Notes: generated by a model not told the origin, from the letters alone. Positions 1 through 9,299 are shown, counted from the stretch's first letter. The stretch: DNA of 64,000 bases from Niastella sp. (GCA_017744515.1 JAGIBF010000001.1:62001-126000), one strand, 5' to 3'. Numbers and translations are program-made.

Positions 1-2
1 AG

Positions 3-911
3 CAACGCTCCAATATCCTCGCCGTGCGCAATGCTTCCATTCCTTTTGTATCCGGTATCGTGAATCCGTTCTCCGGCGACCCGCTGGTCCCTTCTGAGAA
101 CATCGGTAAAGTAGACAACAAAGGTGTTGAAGCTACCGTGGGTTATAACAACCGGAAAGGCAAACTGCATTATAGCATCAGTGGCAACTTCACGTATGCC
201 AAGAGCAATATCGTGTTCATCGATGAAGCGCCCGGTGTGTTGCCTTATCAACGGCAAACCGGTCATCCGCTCAACTCCTATCTGCTGTACAATGCCATCG
301 GCATCTACCGCACACAGGATGAGATCGACAAAACGCCTCACCTGCCCAACACACAACCCGGCGATCTGATCTACCAGGATTACAACGGCGATAACAAGAT
401 CACTGCCGACGACCAGGTGAGAACGAAGTATGGCAACATTCCGCAGATCATGTATGGTGCTGTATTCTCGCTCGACTATTCCAACTTCGATCTGTCGATG
501 GTGTTTTCCGGACAAGCACAGGTAAGTCAGTATGTGCTGCCTGAGTCAGGTACAGTGGGCAACTTCTACAGCAGCTGGGCCGATAACCGGTGGAGCCCCA
601 CCAACATCAACGGTAGCTATCCCCGCGTAGATACCCGTACCTCTTCCTCCATCAACGGAGGTTTGTACAACAATACCTTCTGGCTGAATGATGCTTCTTT
701 CCTGCGCCTGAAAAACGTGGAGCTGGGCTACAACCTCACCGGCAACCTGCTCTCCCGCGTGCACATGCAGTCGGCCCGCATCTACGTAAATGCCTTCAAC
801 CTGTTTACCATCACTAAAGTGAAGGATTATGATCCGGAAGGCAACAGTGGCAGCGGCCAGTTCTACCCACAGCAACGCATCATCAACGTAGGTGTAAACG
901 TCAGGTTCTAA
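3..911 (+). CDS. SusC/RagA-family TonB-dependent receptor, C-terminal part
   Basis: The reading frame is open from the left edge, so the N-terminus lies outside the window. About 300 residues remain. They show outer-membrane beta-barrel strands (alternating aromatic/polar segments such as GYNNRKGKLHYSISGNFTYA) and the usual SusC ending, a final aromatic strand closing on VNVRF. SusC proteins form the TonB-powered pore that imports oligosaccharides and are capped by a SusD lipoprotein, which follows only 8 bases after the stop codon. The downstream GH30 and GH35 enzymes suggest a galactan-type substrate. SusC assignment is strong; the substrate is inference. Confidence 0.93.
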   Translation, partial: QRSNILAVRNASIPFVSGIVNPFSGDPLVPSENIGKVDNKGVEATVGYNNRKGKLHYSISGNFTYAKSNIVFIDEAPGVLPYQRQTGHPLNSYLLYNAIGIYRTQDEIDKTPHLPNTQPGDLIYQDYNGDNKITADDQVRTKYGNIPQIMYGAVFSLDYSNFDLSMVFSGQAQVSQYVLPESGTVGNFYSSWADNRWSPTNINGSYPRVDTRTSSSINGGLYNNTFWLNDASFLRLKNVELGYNLTGNLLSRVHMQSARIYVNAFNLFTITKVKDYDPEGNSGSGQFYPQQRIINVGVNVRF

Positions 912-919
912 TTTTAAAA

Positions 920-2626
920 ATGCAAACAATGAAAACCAAACATATATTTTCTCTCCTTTGTGCAACAACACTGGCAGCCAGCCTGGCTTCCTGTAAAAAA
1001 GATTTCCTGGAGATCACGCCCACCGATAAGATTGCCGAAACCGCCGTGCTGGCCGACTCTGTGGTATTTGAAGCATTTGTGGTGAACCGCTATATCGGCG
1101 CGAGGCTGCAGGACAAAGAAGGCGACGGTACCGATCCTGGTTTTGGAAGAGGCTTCGAGTACAGCATGTGGAGCTCCATCACCGATGAATCTATTTATAA
1201 CAACGACGACAATACCTGGCTCATCCAACGTGGTCAGCTGGCGCCGGAAAACCTCGGCATGGCCGGCACCATCTGGCCACGCAGCTACCGCAGCATCCGT
1301 GAATGCAACTTTGCCCTCAATGGTTTGGATGGCATGAAGATGAGTGATGCGCGTAAGGCAAGGCTAAGAGCTGAGCTAAAGTTCATACGTGCTTTCCGTT
1401 ATCATGACCTTATCCGCAACTATGGCGGTGTAGTATTGATGGGCGATAAAGTATATTCACTAAGCGATAACCTGCAGGATGATGCACTGTTTCAACGTGC
1501 CTCACTGAAAGCAAGTATCGACTACGCTGTGGCGCAGCTGGATGAAGCAGCAGCCGGATTACCAACAGACAACAATGATAGCTGGCCACTGGGTCGTGCC
1601 ACCAAAGGCGCCGCACTGGCGCTGAAAGCAAGGTTGTTGTTGTACGCCGCCAGTCCTCTGTATAATGTAGGCACCTGGGCAGCAGCCGCTACTGCAGCAC
1701 AGGCAGTGATCGGCATGAATAAGTACAATCTTTACCAGGGTGGTTATGGCAACCTGTTCTTAGGAACAGACAATACAGAGTTGATCTTTGCACGTCTTTA
1801 TACCAGGAACGCCGGTCACACGCACCTTGAAATCGCCAATGGCCCCAATGGCTATGGCGGCTGGGGTGGCAACCTGCCGCTGCAAAACCTGGTGGACGAT
1901 TATCGCATGATGGATGGCAAACCCATTACTGATCCCACTTCCACTTACAATCCCGCCACGCCCTATGTAGGCCGCGATCCACGCTTCTATGCTACCATCC
2001 TTTACAATGGCGCCAGCTACCGTGGTGGCACCGTCGATCTGTATGTGCCCGGTGGCAAGGATAGTAAAGATGGTCCCGATAACTGGAATACTTCTAAAAC
2101 AGGCTATAACCTGAAGAAGTTTATGAACGATGCTTATCCATTGCAAAACCCCTGGGGCAATGCTGGCTTCCAGCCCTGGTACTATGTGCGTTATGCCGAA
2201 GTGTTGCTCAACTATGCAGAAGCAGCCAACGAAGCCTACGGCCCCGATGTGCTACCGGCAGGTGCTACGCTCACGGCGCGTGCAGCCGTCAACCTGGTAC
2301 GCGCCCGCGCAGGCGTGAACATGCCTGCAGTTGCAGCCGGCATATCGCAGGCCAACTTCCGTGATGTGGTACGCTATGAACGAAGGGTAGAGCTGGCTTT
2401 TGAAGAACATCGTTATTACGATGTAAGAAGATGGCAGATAGCCGATGTTACCGAAAACAAACCGGCGACAGGTATCATCGTTACCAAAACAGGCAACACG
2501 TATACCTATACAACCAAAGTAGCATTGGATGGACGCCATTTTGAGACCAAACATTACTGGCTGCCTATACCGAGAGCAGAAATACTTTCATCAAACAATA
2601 AACTGAAACAAAACGATAATTATTGA
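920..2626 (+). CDS. SusD/RagB-family nutrient-binding lipoprotein
   Basis: This 568-residue protein is the surface lipoprotein partner of the SusC pore and binds the incoming glycan. The N-terminus has a short hydrophobic segment and the lipobox LASC followed by KKD, a lipoprotein surface-export signature. The typical SusD pattern is visible: SusD-type helices around residues 130-165, ARLLLYAASPLYN in the middle, and a C-terminal stretch with WYYVRYAEVLLNYAEAANE and FEEHRYYDVRRW. The first ATG is used here; a second ATG three codons downstream (MKTKH) is equally possible. It is 8 bases after susC and is probably co-transcribed with it. A strong hairpin lies between this gene and the next. Confidence 0.95.
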   Translation: MQTMKTKHIFSLLCATTLAASLASCKKDFLEITPTDKIAETAVLADSVVFEAFVVNRYIGARLQDKEGDGTDPGFGRGFEYSMWSSITDESIYNNDDNTWLIQRGQLAPENLGMAGTIWPRSYRSIRECNFALNGLDGMKMSDARKARLRAELKFIRAFRYHDLIRNYGGVVLMGDKVYSLSDNLQDDALFQRASLKASIDYAVAQLDEAAAGLPTDNNDSWPLGRATKGAALALKARLLLYAASPLYNVGTWAAAATAAQAVIGMNKYNLYQGGYGNLFLGTDNTELIFARLYTRNAGHTHLEIANGPNGYGGWGGNLPLQNLVDDYRMMDGKPITDPTSTYNPATPYVGRDPRFYATILYNGASYRGGTVDLYVPGGKDSKDGPDNWNTSKTGYNLKKFMNDAYPLQNPWGNAGFQPWYYVRYAEVLLNYAEAANEAYGPDVLPAGATLTARAAVNLVRARAGVNMPAVAAGISQANFRDVVRYERRVELAFEEHRYYDVRRWQIADVTENKPATGIIVTKTGNTYTYTTKVALDGRHFETKHYWLPIPRAEILSSNNKLKQNDNY

Positions 2627-2661
2627 TAATACTTGTTCAGCAATAATGCATAATATGCAAT

Positions 2662-2687
2662 CCCTTGCCGGTCTATGCCGGCAAGGG
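2662..2687 (+). terminator. Perfect 10-bp hairpin between susD and the GH30 gene
   Basis: Arms CCCTTGCCGG (2662-2671) and CCGGCAAGGG (2678-2687) pair perfectly around a 6-base loop. No U-run follows, so this is more likely a partial terminator or an mRNA-stabilising structure that keeps susCD message above enzyme message than a full terminator. Hairpins at this position are common in PULs. Confidence 0.5.
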
Positions 2688-2703
2688 TTAACTTACACGG
2701 CTC

Positions 2704-4248
2704 ATGATGATAAAACATTATTTTAAAGGATTATTGGCAACAGGATTTTTGATTGGCGGTGGACAGGCAGGCGCACAATCAACCACGGCTCCCCTTACCC
2801 TGACCATCGACACCCGTACCACTTTCCAAACCATCGACAATTTCAGCGCCTCCGATGCATGGGCAGGCCAGTTCGTAGGCTTGTGGCCGGATGCAAAGAA
2901 AGACAGCATTGCCGATTGGCTGTTCAGCCTCGATACGCTGGCCGATGGCAGTCCCAAAGGCATTGGCCTTTCCATGTGGCGGTTCAACCTCGGCGGCGGC
3001 AGTACGCAGCAAGGAGACTCCAGCGGCATACGTGATGAATGGCGCCGTGCTGAATCATTCATCGGTGCAGATGGACAATTCGATTTCAACCGGCAGGCCG
3101 GGCAGCAATGGTTCCTTAAAGCAGCGAAGCAAAGAGGCGTACCACAGTTCCTGATTTTCCTGAATAGTCCGCCCGTACAATACACCAATAACCAAAAAGC
3201 CTATACGCAAGGCGGCAAATGCAATATTGAACCTGCTGTGTATGGAAAAGTGTCCGACTATATCGTTCGTTCAATAGAAGGACTGCAAAAAAAGAATGGC
3301 ATATGTATTCAATACATCAGTCCGGTCAATGAACCACAATGGGATTGGAGTGATGGCGGACAGGAAGGTAATCCTTACAACAACACGCAGATTGCCGGAC
3401 TGGTAAGGACCTTGAATGATGCCCTTGTCAGCCGGCGCCTGCCTGCCAAAATACTCGTCACCGAAGCAGGCCATCTTAAATACCTGTTGCGTGATGAGGA
3501 CAAACCCGGTAAGGGCAACCAGGTGCAGGACTTAATGGACCCAACTGGCGCAAACTATATCGGTGGTTTGAAAGCTGTGAGCAACACCATCGCCGGTCAT
3601 AGCTACTTCAGCACCTCTCCTTTCCGCGACGCTATTACGCTTCGCCAGGAACTGGCCAGGCGCGTTGCTTCGGTAAAAGGACTTTCGTACTGGCAATCGG
3701 AGTATTGCATACTGGGCGATAACGGTGGAGAGATCAATGGCAGCAGGCGTGACACCGGCATGCAGTCTGCCCTCTATGTGGCACGCACCATCCATACCGA
3801 TCTTGCCATCGCCAATGCCACCGCCTGGCAATGGTGGCTGTCTATTTCACCCTACAACTATAAAGATGGATTGGTGTATATCGACAAGAGTAAAACCGGT
3901 GGTCAGTACCAGGATAGTAAATTAATGTGGGCGCTCGGCAACTACAGCCGCTTCATCAGGCCCGGTATGCAAAGAATCGCCGCCACCTTGGTATCTCCAG
4001 ACAGCACCTGCCTTGCCACCGCCTACAAAGATGTGAAGACCGGCACCGTAGTAGCCGTACTGATCAATACGGCCAGGACCACACAAACTGTACAGGTGAA
4101 TGAACACACCGGCAAAGCATTTACCCGGGCAAGGGCTTATGTGACCAGTCCTAACAAAAAACTACAACCACAATCCGTCAACAATACCCTTTTGCTGGAA
4201 CCCGAAAGCGTTACCACACTCGTGATCGCCTCTCCACGCAAAAAGTAA
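2704..4248 (+). CDS. GH30-type glycoside hydrolase (endo-beta-1,6-galactanase-like)
   Basis: This 514-residue protein has a signal peptide (hydrophobic 8-24, GAQ cleavage region). The (beta/alpha)8 core carries NFSASDAWAGQF near residue 45, GIGLSMWRFNLGGGS near 90, the acid/base glutamate in SPVNEPQWDW (E210), and the nucleophile glutamate in YWQSEYC (E333). A C-terminal beta domain follows (about residues 425-514). The pattern fits the O-glycosyl hydrolase group of GH30 that contains endo-beta-1,6-galactanases, although other GH30 specificities cannot be excluded from sequence alone. It sits between susD and a GH35 beta-galactosidase, which supports an arabinogalactan or galactan substrate (inference). 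Confidence 0.85.
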   Translation: MMIKHYFKGLLATGFLIGGGQAGAQSTTAPLTLTIDTRTTFQTIDNFSASDAWAGQFVGLWPDAKKDSIADWLFSLDTLADGSPKGIGLSMWRFNLGGGSTQQGDSSGIRDEWRRAESFIGADGQFDFNRQAGQQWFLKAAKQRGVPQFLIFLNSPPVQYTNNQKAYTQGGKCNIEPAVYGKVSDYIVRSIEGLQKKNGICIQYISPVNEPQWDWSDGGQEGNPYNNTQIAGLVRTLNDALVSRRLPAKILVTEAGHLKYLLRDEDKPGKGNQVQDLMDPTGANYIGGLKAVSNTIAGHSYFSTSPFRDAITLRQELARRVASVKGLSYWQSEYCILGDNGGEINGSRRDTGMQSALYVARTIHTDLAIANATAWQWWLSISPYNYKDGLVYIDKSKTGGQYQDSKLMWALGNYSRFIRPGMQRIAATLVSPDSTCLATAYKDVKTGTVVAVLINTARTTQTVQVNEHTGKAFTRARAYVTSPNKKLQPQSVNNTLLLEPESVTTLVIASPRKK

Positions 4249-4271
4249 TACATAAAATACCCTACAGGATC

Positions 4272-6107
4272 ATGATGAATAAAAAAAACTGGCTGATAGC
4301 GACCTTGTTGTTAGCCTCTCTGTTTACAACAGCACAAAGCAAGCATCGTTTCGATTACGACGACAATAACTTCCTGCTCGACGGCAAGCCCATCCAGATG
4401 ATCTCGGCAGAGATACATTATCCGCGTGTGCCCAAAGAAGCCTGGCGGCAACGGATGAAGATGGCCAAGGCTATGGGCATTAATACCATTGGCACGTATG
4501 TATTCTGGAACCTGCACGAACCACAGAAAGGGGTATTCGACTTTTCCGGCAACAACGATATTGCTGCTTTTGTAAAAACTGCCCAGGAAGAAGGACTGTG
4601 GGTAGTGCTGAGGCCCAGCCCCTATGTATGTGCCGAGTGGGAATTTGGCGGTTATCCTTATTGGCTGCAGAATGAAAAAGGATTGATCGTTCGCAGCAAG
4701 GAACCTCAATACCTGAAAGAATACCGCACGTACATCATGGAAGTGGGCAAGCGGCTTGCACCCTACCTCATTACCCGCGGAGGTAATATCCTGATGGTAC
4801 AAATTGAAAACGAATATGGTTCTTACGGCTCCGACCGGGAATACCTTGACCTCAATAAAAAGATGTTCATCGAAGCCGGATTCGATTGCCACCTGTATAC
4901 CTGTGATCCGGTAAAAGACTTATCCAAAGGTTACCTACCCGGGCTATTGCCTGCTGTGAATGGCATCGACGATCCGGAAAGGATTAAATCACTCGTGCGC
5001 CAATACAATGATGGCAAAGGTCCTTTTTATGTATCGGAGTGGTACCCTGCCTGGTTCGACTGGTGGGGAGAGAAACACCACACCGTGCCTGCTCAACATT
5101 ATGCCGACAGGCTCAACAAAGTATTGGCTGGCGGCGTGTCTATCAACATGTACATGTTTCATGGCGGCACCACGCGCGGCTTCATGAATGGCGCCAATTG
5201 TTATGATACCGGTTTTTATGAACCACAGACCAGCAGCTACGATTACGATGCTCCATTAGACGAAGCAGGTAATGCCACACCCAAGTTCATGCTGTTCCGT
5301 GAGGCCATTCAAAAGAACCTGCCTGCCGGACAAACACTGCCTGAAGTACCTGCCGCCAAGCCAACGATTGTATTACCCGACATTACATTCAGCAAACCAA
5401 CCGGTCTCTTTTCTGTACTGCCCGCTCCCAAACAATCCACTACGCCGCTCACGTTCGAGAAGCTGAACCAGGCTTATGGATTTGTTGTGTACCGCACGCG
5501 GCAGACCGGTGGACAATCAGGTATGTTGTCCATCAAAGAACTGCGCGACTTTGGTATCGTGTTCGTCAACGGCAAAAGAGTGGGTGTGCTCGACAGACGC
5601 CTGAAACAAGACAGCCTGCAGGTGGACCTGCCCGCCGGTACAGTCACCATCGACATACTGGTAGAAAACATGGGACGCATCAACTTTGGTCCCAACCTGC
5701 TGAAGAACAACAAAGGCATTACTGAAAAAGTAACCTTCAGCGGCAAGGAATGGAAAGGCTGGCAACAATATTCGCTGCCCTTCGATAACATCAATAAATC
5801 ATCCGGCACTCCCAAAGCACCGGTGGCTAATGAGCCGGTATTGCAAAAGGCTACATTTGAATTGAAAGAAACAGGCGACACCTACCTCGATATGCACAGC
5901 TGGGGCAAAGGTTGTGTGTGGATCAATGGTCATCACCTTGGCCGCTACTGGTCTATTGGTCCGCAGCAAACAATATATGTGCCTGTTGAATGGCTTAAGA
6001 AAGGGAAGAATGAAATAGTAGTACTGGAGCTGTTGAAGCCGGAACAAAATGAACTGAAGAGCTTACACAAGCCGATATTGGATCAATTGAATGCGGGCAA
6101 TCAATAA
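4272..6107 (+). CDS. GH35 beta-galactosidase, secreted
   Basis: This 611-residue protein has a signal peptide (residues 1-22, ending TTAQS). The catalytic TIM barrel starts at about residue 30 (FLLDGKPIQMISAEIHYPR). It contains NTIGTYVFWNLHEP and the acid/base glutamate in VQIENEYGSYG (E181). The nucleophile is the glutamate in YVSEWYPAWFDWWG (E256). Two jelly-roll domains follow, with the family motif GKGCVWINGHHLGRYWSIGPQQ near residue 545. GH35 enzymes remove terminal beta-galactose. The gene starts 23 bases after the GH30 gene, so the two are probably co-transcribed: an endo-acting enzyme makes oligosaccharides and this exo-enzyme trims them in the periplasm. Confidence 0.94.
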   Translation: MMNKKNWLIATLLLASLFTTAQSKHRFDYDDNNFLLDGKPIQMISAEIHYPRVPKEAWRQRMKMAKAMGINTIGTYVFWNLHEPQKGVFDFSGNNDIAAFVKTAQEEGLWVVLRPSPYVCAEWEFGGYPYWLQNEKGLIVRSKEPQYLKEYRTYIMEVGKRLAPYLITRGGNILMVQIENEYGSYGSDREYLDLNKKMFIEAGFDCHLYTCDPVKDLSKGYLPGLLPAVNGIDDPERIKSLVRQYNDGKGPFYVSEWYPAWFDWWGEKHHTVPAQHYADRLNKVLAGGVSINMYMFHGGTTRGFMNGANCYDTGFYEPQTSSYDYDAPLDEAGNATPKFMLFREAIQKNLPAGQTLPEVPAAKPTIVLPDITFSKPTGLFSVLPAPKQSTTPLTFEKLNQAYGFVVYRTRQTGGQSGMLSIKELRDFGIVFVNGKRVGVLDRRLKQDSLQVDLPAGTVTIDILVENMGRINFGPNLLKNNKGITEKVTFSGKEWKGWQQYSLPFDNINKSSGTPKAPVANEPVLQKATFELKETGDTYLDMHSWGKGCVWINGHHLGRYWSIGPQQTIYVPVEWLKKGKNEIVVLELLKPEQNELKSLHKPILDQLNAGNQ

Positions 6108-6172
6108 TACACTATTAACAACCCGTGCGTCCCCTAACGGGTCCGCTTGTTTTAATATAACGATTTCGTTTT

Positions 6173-6248
6173 CTACAAAGCTTTTGCTCCTACGGAGCCA
6201 GTAGCCCCGCCAGCGGTTATTCAGCCATGCGGGGCTACAGCTTTGTAG
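6173..6248. repeat. Structured intergenic element (three-way-junction fold)
   Basis: Outer arms CTACAAAGCT (6173-6182) and AGCTTTGTAG (6239-6248) enclose two inner hairpins: GCTCC/GGAGC (6186-6198) and a perfect 10-bp stem, GTAGCCCCGC (6201-6210) with GCGGGGCTAC (6229-6238). It lies between the convergent GH35 and MFS genes and could act as a bidirectional transcript end. The architecture resembles mobile palindromic intergenic repeats of Bacteroidota. A related cluster is at 59258-59335. Confidence 0.6.
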
Positions 6249-6299
6249 TATGATTAATTAATATTTTTGTGCGCCGTAGATGCACAACTCTTGTCCGGC

Positions 6300-7637
6300 T
6301 TAATGTCCCGTAAATATATTCTCCATATCCTCCAGTGATTTGCCTTTGGTTTCTTTGACCTTGCGCCACACAAACCAGAAGCCGAGCAGACAGATAACAG
6401 CGTACATATAAAAGGGAGTAAAGGCGCCCATCTTGCGGGCCAGTATCGGGAAGGTAAATACGAGCAACGCGTACGCCAGCCACAACGAGATCACCGCTAC
6501 TGAAGTAGCCACCCCGCGCACCTTGTCAGGAAATATTTCAGAGATCAATACCCAGGTTACCGGCGCCAGCGACATGGCGTAGGTGGCAATGGCTGCCAGC
6601 AAAGGCCACGCTGCGGCGGGAGATTTTTGTTGCAACAAAAAGCCGCTCACGACATACAATACAGCCAATGCCGCTGCACCAAACAACATCAGCGGTTTCC
6701 GGCCTATCTTATCTACCTGCCACATAGCCAGGAAAGTAAAGGCCAGATTGATCACCCCTACAAACACTGTTTGCTTCAACTGATCATCCTGGTTGAAACC
6801 CACACTTTCAAAAATGGTAGTGGTAAAGTTGAACACTACATTAATGCCACAGAATTGCTGAAACACTGCCAGTCCGATACCAATAATCACAGCCGGCAAT
6901 ACCGACTTCTCCAACACAGAAGCGTAATTCACTTTGGTAATGCTCTTCACTGCATTGGCAATAGAAGCCATGGTATCTTTTGCATATTCACTACCACCAA
7001 TCTTCGACAGGATGGCGGCTGCTTTTGTATGATGCCCCATCGTCAATAGCCAGCGCGGGCTTTCAGGCAACCAGGCCACCCCTATCAGGAACAGCAGTGA
7101 AGGGACTGCCCCCAGTCCTACCATCCAACGCCAGGCATCCACCCCATAATTGCGCAGGGAATAGTTGACAAGGTTGGTAACCAATATGCCGATCACGATG
7201 GTCAGTTGGTTGATGGCCACCATCCTGCCACGGATCTTTGCCGGTGCTATCTCGGCAATGTACAGGGGAGATAACATGGATGCCATTCCTACGCCGATGC
7301 CGGCCACAAAGCGTGCACCAATAAATAAACCTCTGGTAGCAGAAAAAGCCATAGCAAGGGAAGAAACAAAAAAGATAGCGGCGGCAATCATCAATCCCGG
7401 GCGGCGGCCATATTTATCGGCAACCTTGCCCGCTACCAGGCAACCGAGCACGCAGCCCAATGCCAGCGAGGCAGTAGCAAATCCTTCCCAGTATTCATTA
7501 AAGGCAAATTGTTCTTTCAGAAAAGGAAGCGCGCCGGAGATAACGGCAAAGTCGAAACCAAACAGGTAACCACCCAAAGCGGAGATAAAAGAGATGGCCA
7601 GAATATATCCGTGCTTAAACGCGTATCGTGATTCCAT
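6300..7637 (-). CDS. Sugar/H+ symporter, MFS sugar-porter family
   Basis: This protein of about 445 residues has 12 predicted membrane helices and all the sugar-porter signatures: GKVADKYGRRPG between helices 2 and 3, the PLYIAEIAPAKIRG signature after helix 4, LPESPRWL in the central loop, DKIGRKPL, and a terminal VKETKGKSLEDME. It imports a monosaccharide (xylose, galactose or glucose type) across the inner membrane by proton symport. A longer reading frame begins with a TTG 17 codons upstream, but the ATG giving MESRYAFKHGY matches family N-termini and is used here. It converges on the beta-galactosidase, so galactose uptake is plausible but unproven. Confidence 0.92.
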   Translation of the reverse strand: MESRYAFKHGYILAISFISALGGYLFGFDFAVISGALPFLKEQFAFNEYWEGFATASLALGCVLGCLVAGKVADKYGRRPGLMIAAAIFFVSSLAMAFSATRGLFIGARFVAGIGVGMASMLSPLYIAEIAPAKIRGRMVAINQLTIVIGILVTNLVNYSLRNYGVDAWRWMVGLGAVPSLLFLIGVAWLPESPRWLLTMGHHTKAAAILSKIGGSEYAKDTMASIANAVKSITKVNYASVLEKSVLPAVIIGIGLAVFQQFCGINVVFNFTTTIFESVGFNQDDQLKQTVFVGVINLAFTFLAMWQVDKIGRKPLMLFGAAALAVLYVVSGFLLQQKSPAAAWPLLAAIATYAMSLAPVTWVLISEIFPDKVRGVATSVAVISLWLAYALLVFTFPILARKMGAFTPFYMYAVICLLGFWFVWRKVKETKGKSLEDMENIFTGH

Positions 7638-7718
7638 AACAGCAAGCAGTTGAATAACAAAAATCAGCGTATTCAATCCAAACGACAATGGACAAAAAGC
7701 GGCAAAAGATGGACATTA

Positions 7719-8843
7719 TTACGGTCCAAAGCTGATCACGGTATTAGGACCAGGACGCTGTTTGATAATTTCAGTTCGTGGCGCAGGTGCCCAGGGCGCT
7801 TTACCAAACTGCCCAAAGTCGGGATAAGCACCCAACTGGTAGAATTGTATAAATTCAAAAGGCACTCCTTCCGCTCCCAGGGGAGAGTTGGCGTTGGCAA
7901 TATGAAAGTGAAGATGTGGCCCGGTGGTTTGACCCGTAAAACCAAGCGCAGCGATCACATCACCTTGTTTCACCCGCTGCCCCGGCTTCACCCGGATACT
8001 GCCGGGTTTCAGGTGTTCATAAAAAGCAAAGTAACCATTACCTAAGTCGATAGAAACATAGTTGCCCGTTGCTTTATCTGCAGCGTAAGCCGGATGTCCC
8101 GATAAAGTGGGACTTTCCGGAAAGTCATCACGCACAGATGCCACTACTCCATAGGCCACCGCTATCACAGCTGCTCCATAACCAAACCAGTTTTTTATGG
8201 AGTCTTCTGCACCTGCGGCATAACGTCCTGATGAATCGAGTAATATAAAGTCGATGGCAAACCGCCCGGGAATGCGCTCTTTTCCATCAACTGCGTACAC
8301 AACACGCCGGTGCCCGCGCTTCCAGGAAGGGTCATACACCGCTGCCCACGCACCACCACTTAGCGGCGCACTTATCAAGACAGAAGTTAATGGCAAATGA
8401 TCAATACTGCCACCATAAGCAATTGCCGTCTTTACTTTTTTGGGATGTATCGTTGTGTAGGTAAGCCGGTGGTTAAACCCAGCAGGCACAATGTGCAGGT
8501 CAGCCTCTATGTAAACGAGACCGGTTTCCTGTGGAGGCAATACTGCTGTTCCGGCTTGCGATATATCCCTGCTGAATCTTTTGCTCAATTCATCATTGCC
8601 AAATGACTCTACCAGCACTTTGTCCGCAGTAAGTATATCCAGTTTTTGCAGAGTAATAGAATCCTTGCTATTGTTGGTGAGTTTAAGTTCATAATACACC
8701 GTCAGCCAGCCATCGATCATAACTACTTTGGGATCATACAATACCTGCATGCCTACCAGTTCCTTTGGTTGCTGACCAAATGTAGTTGAGAGACCAGCGA
8801 TACAACCCATGGTCAACAATAGCCATACTTTTATCCGCTTCAT
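7719..8843 (-). CDS. M23/LytM-domain peptidase-like protein with unusual metal site
   Basis: This 374-residue protein has a signal peptide (MKRIKVWLLL...TTFGQ). The N-terminal half is a beta-sandwich-like region of unknown function. The C-terminal half (about residues 185-345) is a LytM/M23 domain: GRFAIDF, GNYVSIDLGNGYFAFYEHLKPGSI, VKQGDVIAALGFTG and GPHLHFHIA. M23 enzymes are zinc endopeptidases that cut peptidoglycan cross-bridges. The HLK and HLHF histidines are present, but the usual first ligand (H in HxxxD) is arginine here (RFAID), so activity is uncertain. The gene is 81 bases upstream of the symporter on the same strand, with no clear functional link. Confidence 0.82.
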   Translation of the reverse strand: MKRIKVWLLLTMGCIAGLSTTFGQQPKELVGMQVLYDPKVVMIDGWLTVYYELKLTNNSKDSITLQKLDILTADKVLVESFGNDELSKRFSRDISQAGTAVLPPQETGLVYIEADLHIVPAGFNHRLTYTTIHPKKVKTAIAYGGSIDHLPLTSVLISAPLSGGAWAAVYDPSWKRGHRRVVYAVDGKERIPGRFAIDFILLDSSGRYAAGAEDSIKNWFGYGAAVIAVAYGVVASVRDDFPESPTLSGHPAYAADKATGNYVSIDLGNGYFAFYEHLKPGSIRVKPGQRVKQGDVIAALGFTGQTTGPHLHFHIANANSPLGAEGVPFEFIQFYQLGAYPDFGQFGKAPWAPAPRTEIIKQRPGPNTVISFGP

Positions 8844-9010
8844 AGCTGATAAATGTACCTTCTTTGAACTATACCGGCAAACAGGCGGATACCCCGGTAT
8901 TTTGATCTCCTGTTGCAGAAAAATCTTTCCTTGTCAATGATGAACCCCGCCGGTGGATTTCGTAAATTCAGGTAGCACTACCCGGTTGGGCAGCTCCAGG
9001 CGGCCTGACT

Positions 9011-9155
9011 GAATTATAATTGAGAATCTGACAGTTATGAAAACAAGGGGCCTATCTCCTGACAACTCCTGCCATCGATCAGCCCTACTTGGCTGACACC
9101 CTTATCGAGACCTTATCGAGACCTTACCGAGACCTTATCGAGACTTTATCGAGAC
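9011..9155 (+). repeat. Dispersed element with five 11-bp tandem units (copy 1)
   Basis: Units of CTTATCGAGAC or one-base variants run head to tail at 9101-9111, 9112-9122, 9123-9133, 9134-9144 and 9145-9155. The preceding ~90 bases (including GACAACTCCTGCCATCGATC) match the reverse complement of 56687-56776 with scattered substitutions. The unit array therefore belongs to a longer mobile or dispersed element, present here in the opposite orientation to copy 2. Eleven bases is about one helical turn. Confidence 0.85.
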
Positions 9156-9299
9156 CCAGTTCCCCGGCGGTCCCTACTCAATCCCCTACCAGCTCCCTGT
9201 CAGACTCCCTCTACATCTATCCCCGCCCTCCTACTTCCTATCAGTTCAGCTAATCTTATTGCCACACTGCCCTAATGACTATTCAGCATCGATTGACCA

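Noticed and set aside
7638..7688. Upstream TTG start for the sugar symporter
   Set aside because: It adds 17 residues not expected in the family; the ATG at 7637 fits.
9101..9155. CRISPR array
   Set aside because: Units of 11 bp are contiguous with no spacers; no cas genes are present.
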